Part shown: piece after piece, positions 17,477 through 27,740 of the stretch
Numbering within the stretch: position 1 is the stretch's first letter
How the letters are laid out: the number at the start of each line of letters is the position of its first letter
Origin: Secundilactobacillus folii
GTDB taxonomy: Bacteria > Bacillota > Bacilli > Lactobacillales > Lactobacillaceae
Assembly (NCBI RefSeq): GCF_009720675.1
Contig: NZ_WNJO01000007.1
Coordinates: forward strand, 62,001 to 126,000
Reading direction: 5' to 3'
Length of the DNA: 64,000 bases
Program-made: the position numbers and the translations under genes
Notes under the pieces: model-generated
Databases searched by the model: none
The model's input: the letters and a program-made list of their open reading frames with translations, nothing else
Told to the model about the DNA's origin: nothing

Positions 17477-18438
17477 TGAAACCAGTAGTGGACGAAAATT
17501 TGGCAGATAGTGTAACAGTGGCAGATTTAGTTAAAAATATTCGCTTAGATATCATCTATGGCGACGATTTGTTAGAGGATAGGAGGATCACCACCAGTGA
17601 TATTTCCCGGCCTGGGCTTGAGTTGACCGGTTATTTTAATTATTATCCAGCCAAGCGAGTCCAGCTTTTAGGTATCACAGAAACCTCCTTTGCTAAGGGA
17701 ATGAGTCACGAGGACCTTTTGAACGTGATGCGCCAAATGTGTCAACCAGAGACGCCGGCCTTTGTCATTTCAACTCAGTTAGAGCCGCCTGAAGAATTGG
17801 TTCAAGCAGCCAAGGAGACCCGAATCCCAATTTTAGGGACAAAGATGACGACTTCTCGAGTTCTCAGTAATATGACTAACTATCTAGAAGGTAAGCTGGC
17901 GGAACGACAGTCGTTACATGGCGTGCTGGTTGATATTTACGGTGTTGGTGTGTTGATCACCGGTGATTCAGGTGTTGGTAAAAGTGAAACCGCGCTGGAA
18001 TTGGTTAAGCGTGGTCACCGCTTGATTGCTGACGACCGGGTGGAAGTTTATCAACAAGACGAACAAACCTTAGTCGGGTCAGCACCAGCAATCCTATCCC
18101 ATCTACTTGAAATTCGTGGAATCGGTATTATTGATGTGATGAATCTGTTTGGTGCCGGCGCTGTTCGAAGTGAGGCCGACATTGAGTTCATCGTGCACCT
18201 AGAAGCCTACTCAACTGACAAGAAGTTTGACCGTTTGGGAAATGGTGATGAGACGCAAAAAATCTTTGATGTGGAAATTCCCAAAATTTCTATTCCGGTC
18301 AAAACGGGCCGTAATTTGGCCATTATTATTGAAGCAGCAGCCATGAACTTTCGGGCCCGTTCCATGGGTTACGATGCAACTAAAGTTTTCGATCGTAACT
18401 TGAACCGATTGATCAAAGAAAATTCTAAGAAGAACTAA
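17476..18438 (+). CDS. hprK: HPr kinase/phosphorylase
   Basis: HprK phosphorylates Ser46 of HPr when glycolytic intermediates are high, and removes the phosphate when inorganic phosphate is high. P-Ser-HPr is the CcpA corepressor, so this is the sensor of carbon catabolite repression. The 320-residue protein has an N-terminal MurE-like domain, then the P-loop GDSGVGKS (about 163-170) and the family signature around LEIRGIGIIDVMNLFG. The ATG at 17476 has no obvious ribosome site, and a TTG at 17500 is an alternative start. lgt and gpsA follow, the usual lactobacillar order. Confidence 0.93.
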   Translation: MKPVVDENLADSVTVADLVKNIRLDIIYGDDLLEDRRITTSDISRPGLELTGYFNYYPAKRVQLLGITETSFAKGMSHEDLLNVMRQMCQPETPAFVISTQLEPPEELVQAAKETRIPILGTKMTTSRVLSNMTNYLEGKLAERQSLHGVLVDIYGVGVLITGDSGVGKSETALELVKRGHRLIADDRVEVYQQDEQTLVGSAPAILSHLLEIRGIGIIDVMNLFGAGAVRSEADIEFIVHLEAYSTDKKFDRLGNGDETQKIFDVEIPKISIPVKTGRNLAIIIEAAAMNFRARSMGYDATKVFDRNLNRLIKENSKKN

Positions 18439-18472
18439 GTTAATTAATCTGTAGAGTAGAGAGGTGTCATTC

Positions 18473-19327
18473 TTGCGGGGAATAACTGCAGCACTTAACC
18501 CCATTGCGTTTAATTTAGGCCCGATCGAGGTTCACTGGTACGGCATCATCATTGCCAGTGCAGTCATTATCGCGGTCACTTTGGCCGTTCGTGAAGGTGG
18601 CCGCAGAAACGTTAATGCAGACGATATTTATGATATGATTTTATGGGCATTGCCCGCAGCAATTATTGCCGCTAGAATATACTACGTGGCTTTTGAATGG
18701 TCGTATTATTCTCAACATCCTGCGGAAATCATTCGAATCTGGGATGGCGGTATCGCCGTGTACGGCTCACTGATTGGAGCCGGCTTGGTCGTTTTTTTCT
18801 TCTGCCGTTCACGGTTCATTCCGGTTTGGCTAATGTTAGATATTGCAGCGCCGACGGTTATTATGGCTCAAGGGATTGGTCGTTGGGGTAATTTTATGAA
18901 CCAGGAAGCCTTTGGCCAAATCACTAGTCTTAGCTTCTTACAAGGTTTACATCTACCGCACTTTATCATTTCTCAAATGTTCATTCAAGGTGCGTATAGG
19001 CAACCAACCTTTCTGTATGAATCAGTCTGGGATATTCTGGGCTTTATCGTGTTGATGAGTTTGCGTCATCGTAAAGGTTTATTTAAACAGGGTGAAGTCT
19101 TTTTAGGTTACGTCATGTGGTATTCATTTGGCCGGTTCTTTACCGAAGGCATGAGGACGGATAGTTTAATGTTATTTAATTCGATTCGGGTCTCGCAATT
19201 GTTATCTGTGATATTATTTATTGGAGCGATTGGGTTGATTATTTATCGTCGGCGTTTGGGGACACAAGTGCCGATGTATCTGGACGGCAACCCATTTTCA
19301 AAAAAAGCCCAGCAGGCTAAAAATTAA
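18473..19327 (+). CDS. lgt: Prolipoprotein diacylglyceryl transferase
   Basis: Lgt moves a diacylglyceryl group from phosphatidylglycerol to the lipobox cysteine of prolipoproteins. The protein (284 residues from TTG 18473) has about seven membrane helices, the early HWYGIII motif, the family signature [13 protein letters not shown] (about 140-152) and RTDSLM near the end. GAGAGGTG (18459-18466) is best placed for the TTG at 18473; the GTG at 18464 lies inside that site. The gene is 25 bp after hprK and 12 bp before gpsA. Confidence 0.94.
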   Translation: MRGITAALNPIAFNLGPIEVHWYGIIIASAVIIAVTLAVREGGRRNVNADDIYDMILWALPAAIIAARIYYVAFEWSYYSQHPAEIIRIWDGGIAVYGSLIGAGLVVFFFCRSRFIPVWLMLDIAAPTVIMAQGIGRWGNFMNQEAFGQITSLSFLQGLHLPHFIISQMFIQGAYRQPTFLYESVWDILGFIVLMSLRHRKGLFKQGEVFLGYVMWYSFGRFFTEGMRTDSLMLFNSIRVSQLLSVILFIGAIGLIIYRRRLGTQVPMYLDGNPFSKKAQQAKN

Positions 19328-19339
19328 GGAGAAATCGTT

Positions 19340-20353
19340 ATGTCTGAAAAAATTGCAGTATTAGGTGCAGGTTCATGGGGCAGTATTTTAGCTAATTTAT
19401 TAGATGAAAACGGCAATGATGTGTCGCTTTGGTCTTATAATCCGGATCAGGTCAACGAGCTTAACCAGCACCACACCAATACGGCTTACATTAAGGATTT
19501 TACCTATTCCGAAACCTTAGTGGCCTATTCTGATATGAAACAAGCGTTGGATGGCGCAACTACCGTTCTGTTTGTTGTCCCAACTAAGGCCGTTCGCTCG
19601 GTGGCCCAGCAAGCTAAAGCCGCTTTAGCTGATTTAAACACTAAGCCGGCCTTAATTCATGCCAGTAAAGGTATCGAACAGGGCACCTATAAACGAATCT
19701 CTGAAATTTTAGCTGAAGAAATTCCTGCTGATCTGCGTTCTTCAATTACGGTTTTATCAGGGCCCAGTCACGCTGAAGACGTTGCCAAGCGTGACATTAC
19801 CTTAGTCACTGCTGCTAGTGCTGACCTGAGCGCTGCCGAACACGTCCAAAAGTTATTCATGAACCGTTACTTCCGGGTATACACTAATTCTGATGTGATC
19901 GGGGTTGAAATTGCCGCCGCTTTGAAAAATATTATTGCACTCGGTACGGGTGCTTTAAACGGTTTAGGTTATGGCGACAACGCAAAAGCAGCTCTGATGA
20001 CCCGTGGACTGGCTGAGATCTCTCGTCTTGGGGCTTCTTTTGGTGCTAATCCGTTAACCTTTATTGGTTTAGCAGGCGTTGGTGACATTATCGTCACGGG
20101 GACCAGTAAGAATTCACGTAATTACCGTGCCGGTGATGAACTGGGTCGTGGTCAGTCGTTAGATGAAGTTATCGATACAATGGGAATGGTTATCGAAGGG
20201 GTTGCAACAACTAAGTCTGCTTACGAACTTTCGAAGCAGCGCGGAGTTGAAATGCCAATTACAGAGGCAATTTACCAAGTCCTTTACGAGGGTAAAGATA
20301 TTCGTCAAGCCATCTCTGATTTAATGATGCGTGAGGGTCGTTCGGAATTTTAA
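19340..20353 (+). CDS. gpsA: NAD(P)H-dependent glycerol-3-phosphate dehydrogenase
   Basis: GpsA reduces dihydroxyacetone phosphate to sn-glycerol-3-phosphate for phospholipid and lipoteichoic acid synthesis. The 337 residues begin with the dinucleotide-binding GAGSWGS. The catalytic lysine lies in EIAAALKNIIALGTG, and the substrate-binding stretch GDIIVTGTSKNSRN follows. AAGGAGA precedes the ATG. Grouping with lgt is logical because both serve membrane lipid metabolism. Confidence 0.95.
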   Translation: MSEKIAVLGAGSWGSILANLLDENGNDVSLWSYNPDQVNELNQHHTNTAYIKDFTYSETLVAYSDMKQALDGATTVLFVVPTKAVRSVAQQAKAALADLNTKPALIHASKGIEQGTYKRISEILAEEIPADLRSSITVLSGPSHAEDVAKRDITLVTAASADLSAAEHVQKLFMNRYFRVYTNSDVIGVEIAAALKNIIALGTGALNGLGYGDNAKAALMTRGLAEISRLGASFGANPLTFIGLAGVGDIIVTGTSKNSRNYRAGDELGRGQSLDEVIDTMGMVIEGVATTKSAYELSKQRGVEMPITEAIYQVLYEGKDIRQAISDLMMREGRSEF

Positions 20354-20442
20354 GTATTTTAAAAATCAACCTAATCTCGCAGACTTTGGGAGACTCGTCG
20401 GTATTTCAAGAATTGGCAATTTAAAGCAGAAAATGTTTATGC

Positions 20443-20471
20443 TCGACAAACTTACAAAAAGATAGTAAACT
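20443..20471 (+). promoter_or_regulatory. Promoter of trxB
   Basis: TCGACA (20443-20448) and TAAACT (20466-20471) are 17 bp apart, about 70 bp before the trxB ATG. Confidence 0.6.
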
Positions 20472-20541
20472 GGGCTTCGTTATCAAATTTACCGAAAAAT
20501 CAAGAAATGTCGCATTCGTTGCGCATGAAAGGGGAAGTCAT

Positions 20542-21486
20542 ATGGCAAAACAGTATGATGTAATTGTAATTGGTGCTGGACCTGGCGGCATGACCGCTGC
20601 GCTTTACGCGTCTCGTGCCAACTTATCCGTGCTCATGTTAGACCGCGGAATTTATGGCGGCCAGATGAACAACACTGCGGCAATTGAAAATTATCCGGGC
20701 TTTTCATCAGTTATGGGACCAGATTTAGCAGAAAATATGTACAAGGGTGCTACTCAGTTTGGTGCTGAATATGCATATGGCAACGTTGAAGGGGTCGAAG
20801 ATCATGGCGCGACAAAAGTGGTCAAGACTGATACTGATACGTTTGAAGCTAAAGCGGTGATCATTGCTTCGGGTTCTGAATACCGTAAATTAGGTGTGCC
20901 CGGTGAAGAAGCCTATGGTGGCCGGGGTGTTTCCTACTGTGCGGTATGTGATGGTGCCTTCTTTAAGGGGCGTGAAGTCATTGTCGTTGGTGGCGGTGAC
21001 TCAGCCGTTGAAGAAGGACTTTACCTTACTCAGTTAGCTTCTAAAGTGACTGTTATTCACCGACGTGACCAGTTACGAGCTCAGAAAATTCTCCAGGATC
21101 GAGCCTTTGCTAACGACAAGATGAACTTTATCTGGAACAGTAATGTTGAAGAGATTCTTGGCGACGATCAGAAGGTTACTGGCGTTAAACTTGTCAATAA
21201 CCAAACCGGCGAAGAAACAACTCTGGATGCTAGCGGGGTCTTCATTTACGTTGGTATCTTACCTAAGACTGAGCAATTTTCAGACTTAGGCATTACCGAT
21301 GACATGGGCTGGATCGAAACTAACGATCACATGGAGACCAAGGTTGACGGTATTTATGCCATTGGTGACGTACGCGTCAAAGACTTACGTCAGATTACAA
21401 CTGCTGTTGGTGACGGTGGCATTGCTGGTCAACAAGTCTTCAAGTACATTGAGTCGTTGGCGGATCAGAGTGCAGCTGTTAAGTAA
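20542..21486 (+). CDS. trxB: Thioredoxin reductase
   Basis: TrxB passes electrons from NADPH through FAD to thioredoxin. The 314-residue protein shows the FAD-binding GAGPGGMTAALYA at the N-terminus, the redox disulfide CAVC in SYCAVCDGAFF (about residues 133-136), the NADPH-binding GGGDSAVEE and the second FAD motif YAIGDVR. The ATG follows AAAGGGGAAG. A terminator directly after makes it monocistronic. Confidence 0.95.
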   Translation: MAKQYDVIVIGAGPGGMTAALYASRANLSVLMLDRGIYGGQMNNTAAIENYPGFSSVMGPDLAENMYKGATQFGAEYAYGNVEGVEDHGATKVVKTDTDTFEAKAVIIASGSEYRKLGVPGEEAYGGRGVSYCAVCDGAFFKGREVIVVGGGDSAVEEGLYLTQLASKVTVIHRRDQLRAQKILQDRAFANDKMNFIWNSNVEEILGDDQKVTGVKLVNNQTGEETTLDASGVFIYVGILPKTEQFSDLGITDDMGWIETNDHMETKVDGIYAIGDVRVKDLRQITTAVGDGGIAGQQVFKYIESLADQSAAVK

Positions 21487-21531
21487 ATAAATTTAAAATA
21501 CAGTGTGATACGTTGTCTGTATTTGAGTGTG

Positions 21532-21560
21532 AGGGATAGTCAAATGGCTGTCCCTTTTTT
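21532..21560 (+). terminator. Terminator after trxB
   Basis: AGGGATAG (21532-21539) pairs with CTGTCCCT (21548-21555) with one G-U pair, then a run of six T. Confidence 0.85.
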
Positions 21561-21647
21561 GTTGAAGAATGAATCCAGTGGCAAAATTTTTTTGGCTAAT
21601 TAAGATATAATAGGTGTTAATAAAGGAACGGAAATGGAGAAAATAGT

Positions 21648-22172
21648 ATGCAAACATTGGTGGAACAACTGGCAAAACGGCTCCCGTATGAAATTCGAGT
21701 GTTAACGCATGATGACGAAGATCAAATCTATGGGTTACAGCAGAAGCACCAGTCGTTTTTTAATTTATTTCTAGACCATAAACTAACTCGGCGAGAAGCG
21801 GTTGCTGATTTAGACGAAGTCGCTAGTGAGGCTGCTGCAGCTCAAAAATATTACCTCGGTCTGTTTAGCCACGGCACACTAATAGCTACATTGGACTTGA
21901 CGGTTGATTACCCGTTACCACAATTAGTTTGGCTGGGACAATATTTTGTTGATGGGGACGCTATTTCTGAAGAACAGCGGGCTCAAATTTTAACTGCTGT
22001 ATTGGCAACTTTAAAAGACCTAACAGCAGTCCAAGTTCAACTCCTAGTTTTAAAAGCCGATACTGACAGTCAGCACTTTTATCAAAGCGTACAGTTTGAA
22101 GAAGTTAGTGCGACACGCTCACGGGTTGGTGACCAGTTTGTTGATGTGTTCGTTTATCAGCGAAATTTGTAA
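21648..22172 (+). CDS. Divergent GNAT-like acetyltransferase family protein
   Basis: The 174-residue protein has a plausible GNAT alpha/beta pattern: QKYYLGLFSHGTLIATLDLTV resembles the central strands, VWLGQYFVDG the acceptor strand, and a C-terminal half with HFYQSVQFEEV resembles the usual 'xFYxxxGFxxx' ending. A clear acetyl-CoA loop (Q/RxxGxG/A) is not visible, so activity is uncertain. The ATG lies about 10 bases after GGAGA. The palindromic repeats follow it. Confidence 0.5.
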   Translation: MQTLVEQLAKRLPYEIRVLTHDDEDQIYGLQQKHQSFFNLFLDHKLTRREAVADLDEVASEAAAAQKYYLGLFSHGTLIATLDLTVDYPLPQLVWLGQYFVDGDAISEEQRAQILTAVLATLKDLTAVQVQLLVLKADTDSQHFYQSVQFEEVSATRSRVGDQFVDVFVYQRNL

Positions 22173-22210
22173 GTAGCCTGAAGATACCTTAAGAATACTT
22201 GATCTATTAT

Positions 22211-22345
22211 CTAGCCTAATCGGGCTCACCAAGGCCAGGACTTGCACCTAAGACAACTTCACCACAATTCACGGCCAAGCCCGCCGTAAATTCTGCCAAA
22301 GTTGCCTTAGACTCCAGTCCTAAACGCCTTGGTTCGCACCTTGTT
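22211..22345. repeat. Palindromic repeat family 2, tandem copy A (135 bp)
   Basis: This unit begins with CTAGCCTAATCGGGCTCACC and ends at CCTTGTT. It is almost identical to the unit at 22389-22523; I count two differences in 135 bases. The two ends are imperfect reverse complements (ACCAAGGC, AGGACT and TAAG.CAACTT recur on the other strand), with a centre ACGGC/GCCGT around CAAGCCC, so the whole unit can fold into one long hairpin. It has no coding capacity. Confidence 0.85.
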
Positions 22346-22388
22346 GCAAGTAACATTTCTCATTTTTGATTTAACTTTTTTCTTTTAA

Positions 22389-22523
22389 CTAGCCTAATCG
22401 GGCTCACCAAGGCCAGAACTTGCACCTAAGACAACTTCACCACAATTCACGGCCAAGCCCGCCGTAAATTCTGCCAAAGTTGCCTTAGGCTCCAGTCCTA
22501 AACGCCTTGGTTCGCACCTTGTT
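22389..22523. repeat. Palindromic repeat family 2, tandem copy B (135 bp)
   Basis: This is the second unit of the direct tandem pair, 178 bp downstream of copy A, separated from it by 43 AT-rich bases. It starts at CTAG (22389), and another CTAG sits 8 bases after its end. Near identity of the copies points to recent duplication or gene conversion. It ends just before the LexA box and promoter of uvrBA. Confidence 0.85.
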
Positions 22524-22534
22524 CTTCTTACTAG

Positions 22535-22560
22535 CGAAAATACGTTCCCTATGGTAAAAT
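22535..22560 (+). promoter_or_regulatory. LexA/DinR (SOS) box and promoter of uvrBA
   Basis: CGAAAATACGTTCC (22535-22548) matches the Gram-positive SOS box CGAACRNRYGTTYC at 13 of 14 positions. It sits directly upstream of an extended -10 (TGG then TAAAAT at 22555-22560). LexA bound here would block polymerase. The operator is seen by motif; DNA-damage induction of uvrBA is established in relatives. Confidence 0.75.
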
Positions 22561-22575
22561 AGACGGACGCATGTG

Positions 22576-22599
22576 GGAAGGCCCCGGCTTTCCTATTTT
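22576..22599 (+). terminator. Terminator-like hairpin in the uvrB leader
   Basis: GGAAGGCC (22576-22583) can pair with GGCTTTCC (22586-22593) and is followed by TATTTTT. It lies between the uvrBA promoter and the uvrB ATG, so it could attenuate transcription. The loop is very short. Confidence 0.35.
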
Positions 22600-22632
22600 T
22601 AACGTGTACTGAAATTAAGGGGGTCGCCATCC

Positions 22633-24639
22633 ATGATTGAACGGCAAGAAAATCGTAAGTTTGATCTGGTTTCTAAGTATCAGCCCACCGGAGATCAGCC
22701 CGCTGCCATCAAACAACTGACAGACGGTATCGAAGCTGGCAAAAAAGCCCAGGTGCTACTGGGTGCTACTGGAACCGGGAAAACTTTTACTATTTCTAAC
22801 GTGATTAAAAACGTTAATAAACCAACGTTGATCCTGTCCCACAACAAGACACTAGTCGGACAGCTTTACGGCGAATTCAAGGAATTTTTCCCCAATAACG
22901 CGGTTGAATACTTTGTTAGTTATTATGACTATTATCAACCCGAAGCTTACGTACCATCAAGTGATACCTATATTGAAAAAGATTCCTCAATTAATGATGA
23001 AATTGATAAATTACGGCACTCTGCCACTAGTTCTTTGCTTGAACGTAACGATGTGATCGTTGTTGCCTCGGTTTCTTCGATCTTTGGGTTAGGGGATCCA
23101 ACCGAATATAAAAATCACACCGTTTCTCTGCGAGTTGGGCAACAAATCGAGCGTAATGATTTAATGCGCAAATTAATCGATATTCAATTTGAACGCAATG
23201 ATATTGATTTTCAACGTGGCCGTTTCCGAGTTCACGGTGACGTTGTTGAGATTTTCCCAGCGTCGCGTGATGAACACGCCTTTAGAGTGGAATTCTTCGG
23301 TGATGAAATTGACCGGATTCGTGAAGTCGACGCTTTAACCGGCGAGATCGTCGGTGATCGTGACCACGTTGCCATTTTCCCAGCGACCCACTTTATGACT
23401 AACGACGATATTATGGATCATGCGATTTCTGGTATTGAAGACGAACTTAAAGACCGGCTAGCCTACTTTGAATCAGAAGGTAAGTTGCTTGAAGCGCAAC
23501 GACTTAAACAGCGAACTACGTATGATATTGAGATGCTGCGCGAAATGGGTTATACCAGCGGGATCGAAAACTATTCCCGGTTCATGGACGGTCGAAAGCC
23601 AGGGGAACCGCCATTCACACTACTGGATTTCTTCCCCAAAGACTTTTTGTTGGTCGTCGATGAATCCCACGTGACGATGCCTCAGGTTCGGGGAATGTAC
23701 AATGGTGACCGGTCTCGAAAGCAGCAATTAGTTGACTACGGATTCCGTTTACCGAGTGCTCTGGATAATCGCCCACTGAAATTGGACGAGTTCGAAAAGC
23801 ACGTTAACCAGGTTGTTTACATGTCGGCCACGCCAGGCGACTATGAAATGGATCAGACAGATACAGTCGTCGAACAGATCATTCGACCGACCGGCTTACT
23901 GGACCCGACAGTTGATGTCCGGCCAATTATGGGCCAGATGGATGATTTAGTCGGTGAAATCAACAAGCGAATCGATGCCAATGAGCGGGTATTTGTGACG
24001 ACACTGACTAAAAAAATGGCTGAAGACCTAAGCGATTATTTGAAGGACTTGGGTATCAAGGTGGCTTATTTGCACAGTGATATTAAGACGTTGGAACGGA
24101 CGCAGATCATTCGTGATCTGCGGTTAGGCAAATACGATGTGCTAGTTGGTATCAACCTATTGCGTGAAGGTATCGATGTTCCTGAAGTCTCACTGGTTGC
24201 AATTCTCGATGCTGATAAGGAAGGCTTTTTGCGGAATGAACGTTCGCTAATTCAAACCATGGGACGGGCTGCTCGAAATGTTCACGGGTCGGTCATTATG
24301 TATGCTGACACCGTGACGGATTCAATGAAAAAAGCGATGGACGAAACTGCCCGCCGTCGGAAAATTCAAATTGCTTATAATAAGAAGCATCATATTACAC
24401 CAACGACCATCGTTAAGCCAATTCGGGATCTGATCAGTGTCACGAAACCGGATACCGATACAGGAGAAAAGGATGACTTTGTTGAAAATGACTTTGAATC
24501 GATGACCCATGAACAGCAAATGGATATGATCAGTCGACTTGAAGATGAAATGCGCAGTGCTGCCAAGAAGCTTGACTTTGAGCATGCTGCAACGTTGCGT
24601 GACACTGTGCTTGAATTAAAAGCTGAAGTAGATGCGTAA
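22633..24639 (+). CDS. uvrB: Excinuclease ABC subunit B
   Basis: UvrB is the damage-verifying helicase-like subunit of nucleotide excision repair. The 668-residue protein has Walker A GATGTGKT (about 44-51), the beta-hairpin region [12 protein letters not shown] (about 97-108), DESHVTMPQ, the [10 protein letters not shown] motif and the C-terminal UVR motif (about 625-660) that contacts UvrC/UvrA. AAGGGGG precedes the ATG. uvrA follows after 17 bp in the same operon. Confidence 0.97.
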   Translation: MIERQENRKFDLVSKYQPTGDQPAAIKQLTDGIEAGKKAQVLLGATGTGKTFTISNVIKNVNKPTLILSHNKTLVGQLYGEFKEFFPNNAVEYFVSYYDYYQPEAYVPSSDTYIEKDSSINDEIDKLRHSATSSLLERNDVIVVASVSSIFGLGDPTEYKNHTVSLRVGQQIERNDLMRKLIDIQFERNDIDFQRGRFRVHGDVVEIFPASRDEHAFRVEFFGDEIDRIREVDALTGEIVGDRDHVAIFPATHFMTNDDIMDHAISGIEDELKDRLAYFESEGKLLEAQRLKQRTTYDIEMLREMGYTSGIENYSRFMDGRKPGEPPFTLLDFFPKDFLLVVDESHVTMPQVRGMYNGDRSRKQQLVDYGFRLPSALDNRPLKLDEFEKHVNQVVYMSATPGDYEMDQTDTVVEQIIRPTGLLDPTVDVRPIMGQMDDLVGEINKRIDANERVFVTTLTKKMAEDLSDYLKDLGIKVAYLHSDIKTLERTQIIRDLRLGKYDVLVGINLLREGIDVPEVSLVAILDADKEGFLRNERSLIQTMGRAARNVHGSVIMYADTVTDSMKKAMDETARRRKIQIAYNKKHHITPTTIVKPIRDLISVTKPDTDTGEKDDFVENDFESMTHEQQMDMISRLEDEMRSAAKKLDFEHAATLRDTVLELKAEVDA

Positions 24640-24656
24640 TAAGGGGGACGTTATTT

Positions 24657-27524
24657 TTGGCAAACGATTATATTGATATCCATGGGGCTCGTGCTCACAA
24701 CTTGAAGAACATCAACGTGAAAATTCCAAAGAACAAACTCGTTGTGGTGACTGGGCTCTCTGGTTCTGGCAAGAGTTCGCTTGCATTTGACACCCTTTAC
24801 GCAGAAGGGCAACGCCGCTACGTGCAGAGCTTGTCAGCCTACGCCCGGCAATTTTTGGGTCAAATGGATAAGCCTGACGTGGACTCGATCGATGGTCTGT
24901 CGCCGGCGATTTCAATTGACCAAAAAACAACTTCCAAGAACCCACGGTCGACCGTTGGAACCGTAACGGAAATAAACGACTATCTACGTTTGTTATGGGC
25001 GCGGGTCGGCACGCCAATCTGTCCAAACGATGGAACTGAAATTACGAGTCAATCGGTTGAACAAATGGTTGATAAAGTACTGTCGCTGCCTGAACGAACT
25101 AAGTTACAGATTCTTTCACCAATTGTTCGCGAAAAAAAGGGCCAGCATAAAAAGGTGTTTGCCAAAATTAAGCGCGAAGGCTTTGTACGAGTTCGAATCG
25201 ATGGTGAGGTTCATGATGTTGATGAAGAAATTGATTTGAATAAAAATCAGATGCATTCCATTGATATTGTTGTGGACCGGATCGTGGTTAAGGATGGCAT
25301 TCGTTCACGGCTGTTTGATTCTTTTGAGGCAGCTTTACGTCTCAGTGGTGGTTATGCTGTGGCGGATCTGATCGATGGCGAACCAATCATGTTTTCTGAG
25401 CACTATGCTTGTCCCATCTGTGGGTTTACGGTTGGTGAACTGGAACCACGTCTATTCTCATTCAACGCCCCATTTGGTGCTTGCCCGGACTGTGATGGCT
25501 TAGGGATGAAGATGGAGATCGATCCCGACCTGATCGTACCGGACCCAAGTAAGACCCTGCGTCAGGGTGCGCTGGCACCGTGGGATTCGAGTTCTAAGTA
25601 CTATCCCGAGATGCTTCGCCAAGCTTGCGAACAGGTTGGCATTGACATGAATACACCATGGGAAAAGCTGCCTGAAAAAGATCAGCAGTTCCTTTTGTAT
25701 GGTTCTAAGGGCAAAGCCTACCACTTTGTTTTAGACAGTGATTTTGGCGGTGTTCGCGAAACGGATGCACCATTCGAAGGCGTCATTAATAATGTGAACC
25801 GTCGTTATCACAATGGTTCCGACTTTACTCAGGGTCAGATGCAGCAGTATTTTCGTGAATTAACCTGCCAGACCTGTCATGGGTATCGTTTAAACCGAAA
25901 AGCCTTAGCGGTTAAGATCGATGGTCAGCATATTGGTCAAGTGTCCGACTTAGCCATTGGTAAGGAACTACCATTTTTTGAGAAATTAAAATTCAGCGAG
26001 CAAAACGAAAAAATTGCCAAACCAATTCTAAAAGAGATTCGCGACCGCCTCACGTTCCTGGAAAACGTTGGTTTGGATTACTTAACGCTCAGCCGGGCAG
26101 CCCGTACATTATCTGGCGGTGAAGCGCAACGGATTCGGTTGGCAACTCAGATCGGTTCTAACCTGTCCGGAGTGCTCTACATTCTTGATGAGCCTTCAAT
26201 TGGGCTGCATCAGCGCGATAATGATCGTTTGATCTCCTCACTTAAAAAGATGCGTGACCTAGGTAACACGTTGATTGTTGTTGAACATGACGAGGATACG
26301 ATGCTGGCCGCTGACTACCTAATTGATATCGGTCCCGGAGCTGGCGAACACGGTGGTGAAGTCATGGCTGCCGGCACCCCTAAACAGGTGCGCAATACCA
26401 AGAAGTCACTGACTGGGCAGTACCTTTCTGGGCGTAAATTTGTGCCGGTACCCACTAAGCGGCGAAAGGGTAATGGGAAGAAAATTCGCATTACTGGCGC
26501 TGCCGAAAACAACTTAAAAGATATTACGGTTGATTTTCCGCTTGGTGAATTTACCGTGGTCACTGGAGTTTCGGGCTCTGGTAAATCGACACTGGTTAAT
26601 ACGATTTTAAAACGAGTACTGGCACAAAAAATTAACCGAAATTCTGAAAAACCGGGAAAATACAAGTCGGTTTCTGGCATTAAAAACATCGAAAAAGTAA
26701 TCGACATTGATCAAAGTCCGATTGGGCGGACACCACGTAGTAATCCAGCTACCTATACCGGTGTTTTCAACGATATCCGAGCATTATTTGCTCAGACAAC
26801 TGAAGCGAAGTTGCGCGGTTATACTCAGGGTCGGTTTAGTTTTAATATTAAGGGTGGCCGCTGTGAAGCTTGCCACGGTGACGGGATCTTGAAAATTGAA
26901 ATGAACTTTTTGCCTGACGTTTATGTGCCATGCGAAGTTTGTCATGGTAGTCGTTACAACTCAGAAACTTTGGAAGTTGAGTACAAGGGCAAAAACATTG
27001 CTCAAGTCCTAAATATGACGGTTGATCAAGCGCTTGATTTCTTCAGCGCCATTCCCAAGATCACTCGCAAACTTCAAACGATTCATGATGTTGGCCTGGG
27101 CTACGTGACTTTAGGACAGTCAGCGACGACCTTGTCTGGTGGTGAAGCACAACGGATGAAACTGGCTTCAGAACTGCAAAAGAAGTCTGATGGTAAGAAT
27201 TTCTACATTCTAGACGAACCCACGACTGGGTTACACACAGATGACATTAAACGTTTGTTGGAAGTACTCCATCGTTTAGTTGATAATGGCAATACCGTTT
27301 TGATTATCGAACATAACCTTGATGTCATTAAGACTGCAGACCATTTGATTGATCTTGGGCCTGAAGGCGGTGACGGTGGCGGTCGAGTTGTTGCTACCGG
27401 GACACCGGAAGAAATCGCTCAGGTCAAAGAAAGTTACACCGGCCAATATCTTGGACCAATTTTGGAACGGGATAAAAAGCGAATGGCAGAAGTTGAAGCC
27501 AAGGAAAAAGTTAAAAGTAAATAG
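24657..27524 (+). CDS. uvrA: Excinuclease ABC subunit A
   Basis: UvrA is the damage-scanning ABC ATPase dimer of excision repair. The 955 residues contain two ABC modules with Walker [10 protein letters not shown] (about 34-42) and GVSGSGKST (about 640), two LSGGEAQR signatures, and zinc-finger cysteines (CPIC...CPDC and CEAC...CEVC). The TTG start at 24657 is supported by AAGGGGG with 9 bases of spacing and by the usual N-terminal sequence [12 protein letters not shown] family-1 palindromic repeat after it can serve as terminator. Confidence 0.97.
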   Translation: MANDYIDIHGARAHNLKNINVKIPKNKLVVVTGLSGSGKSSLAFDTLYAEGQRRYVQSLSAYARQFLGQMDKPDVDSIDGLSPAISIDQKTTSKNPRSTVGTVTEINDYLRLLWARVGTPICPNDGTEITSQSVEQMVDKVLSLPERTKLQILSPIVREKKGQHKKVFAKIKREGFVRVRIDGEVHDVDEEIDLNKNQMHSIDIVVDRIVVKDGIRSRLFDSFEAALRLSGGYAVADLIDGEPIMFSEHYACPICGFTVGELEPRLFSFNAPFGACPDCDGLGMKMEIDPDLIVPDPSKTLRQGALAPWDSSSKYYPEMLRQACEQVGIDMNTPWEKLPEKDQQFLLYGSKGKAYHFVLDSDFGGVRETDAPFEGVINNVNRRYHNGSDFTQGQMQQYFRELTCQTCHGYRLNRKALAVKIDGQHIGQVSDLAIGKELPFFEKLKFSEQNEKIAKPILKEIRDRLTFLENVGLDYLTLSRAARTLSGGEAQRIRLATQIGSNLSGVLYILDEPSIGLHQRDNDRLISSLKKMRDLGNTLIVVEHDEDTMLAADYLIDIGPGAGEHGGEVMAAGTPKQVRNTKKSLTGQYLSGRKFVPVPTKRRKGNGKKIRITGAAENNLKDITVDFPLGEFTVVTGVSGSGKSTLVNTILKRVLAQKINRNSEKPGKYKSVSGIKNIEKVIDIDQSPIGRTPRSNPATYTGVFNDIRALFAQTTEAKLRGYTQGRFSFNIKGGRCEACHGDGILKIEMNFLPDVYVPCEVCHGSRYNSETLEVEYKGKNIAQVLNMTVDQALDFFSAIPKITRKLQTIHDVGLGYVTLGQSATTLSGGEAQRMKLASELQKKSDGKNFYILDEPTTGLHTDDIKRLLEVLHRLVDNGNTVLIIEHNLDVIKTADHLIDLGPEGGDGGGRVVATGTPEEIAQVKESYTGQYLGPILERDKKRMAEVEAKEKVKSK

Positions 27525-27580
27525 TAGCAGTGCAAAAGAGTTGTGACGAAACTTTACTCTTGAAAAAATGCGACTAATAA

Positions 27581-27717
27581 CTAGATTGCTATCTTGCTTA
27601 AATCGGTGCCAAGACTCAGGATACGGCTGTATAGTGATACAAAAATTGGGTTCCCTGAACTATTGGGAACCCAATTTTTGTATTGCTATATTTTGTGATC
27701 TAAACGAGTTTTGTCAC
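27581..27717. repeat. Palindromic repeat family 1, copy 2, with terminator hairpin
   Basis: It starts with CTAGATT and ends near TTTTGTCACA. The core pairs AAATTGGGTTCCC with GGGAACCCAATTT (27643-27677) and has a T-run on either strand, so it can terminate both uvrA and the convergent yeiH-like gene. Flanking words shared with other copies include TATAGTGATAC before the core and GTGATCTAAACGAGTTTTGT after it. Confidence 0.75.
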
Positions 27718-27740
27718 ATTTTTGCATGTCGCTCATTGCT

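Noticed and set aside
22211-22523. CRISPR array
   Set aside because: Only two 135-bp units with one 43-bp spacer are present. The units are far too long and there are no cas genes.
22394-22630. Minus-strand open frame of 78 codons upstream of uvrB
   Set aside because: It lies inside the palindromic repeat copy B and the uvrB promoter, has no ribosome site and no protein-like composition.
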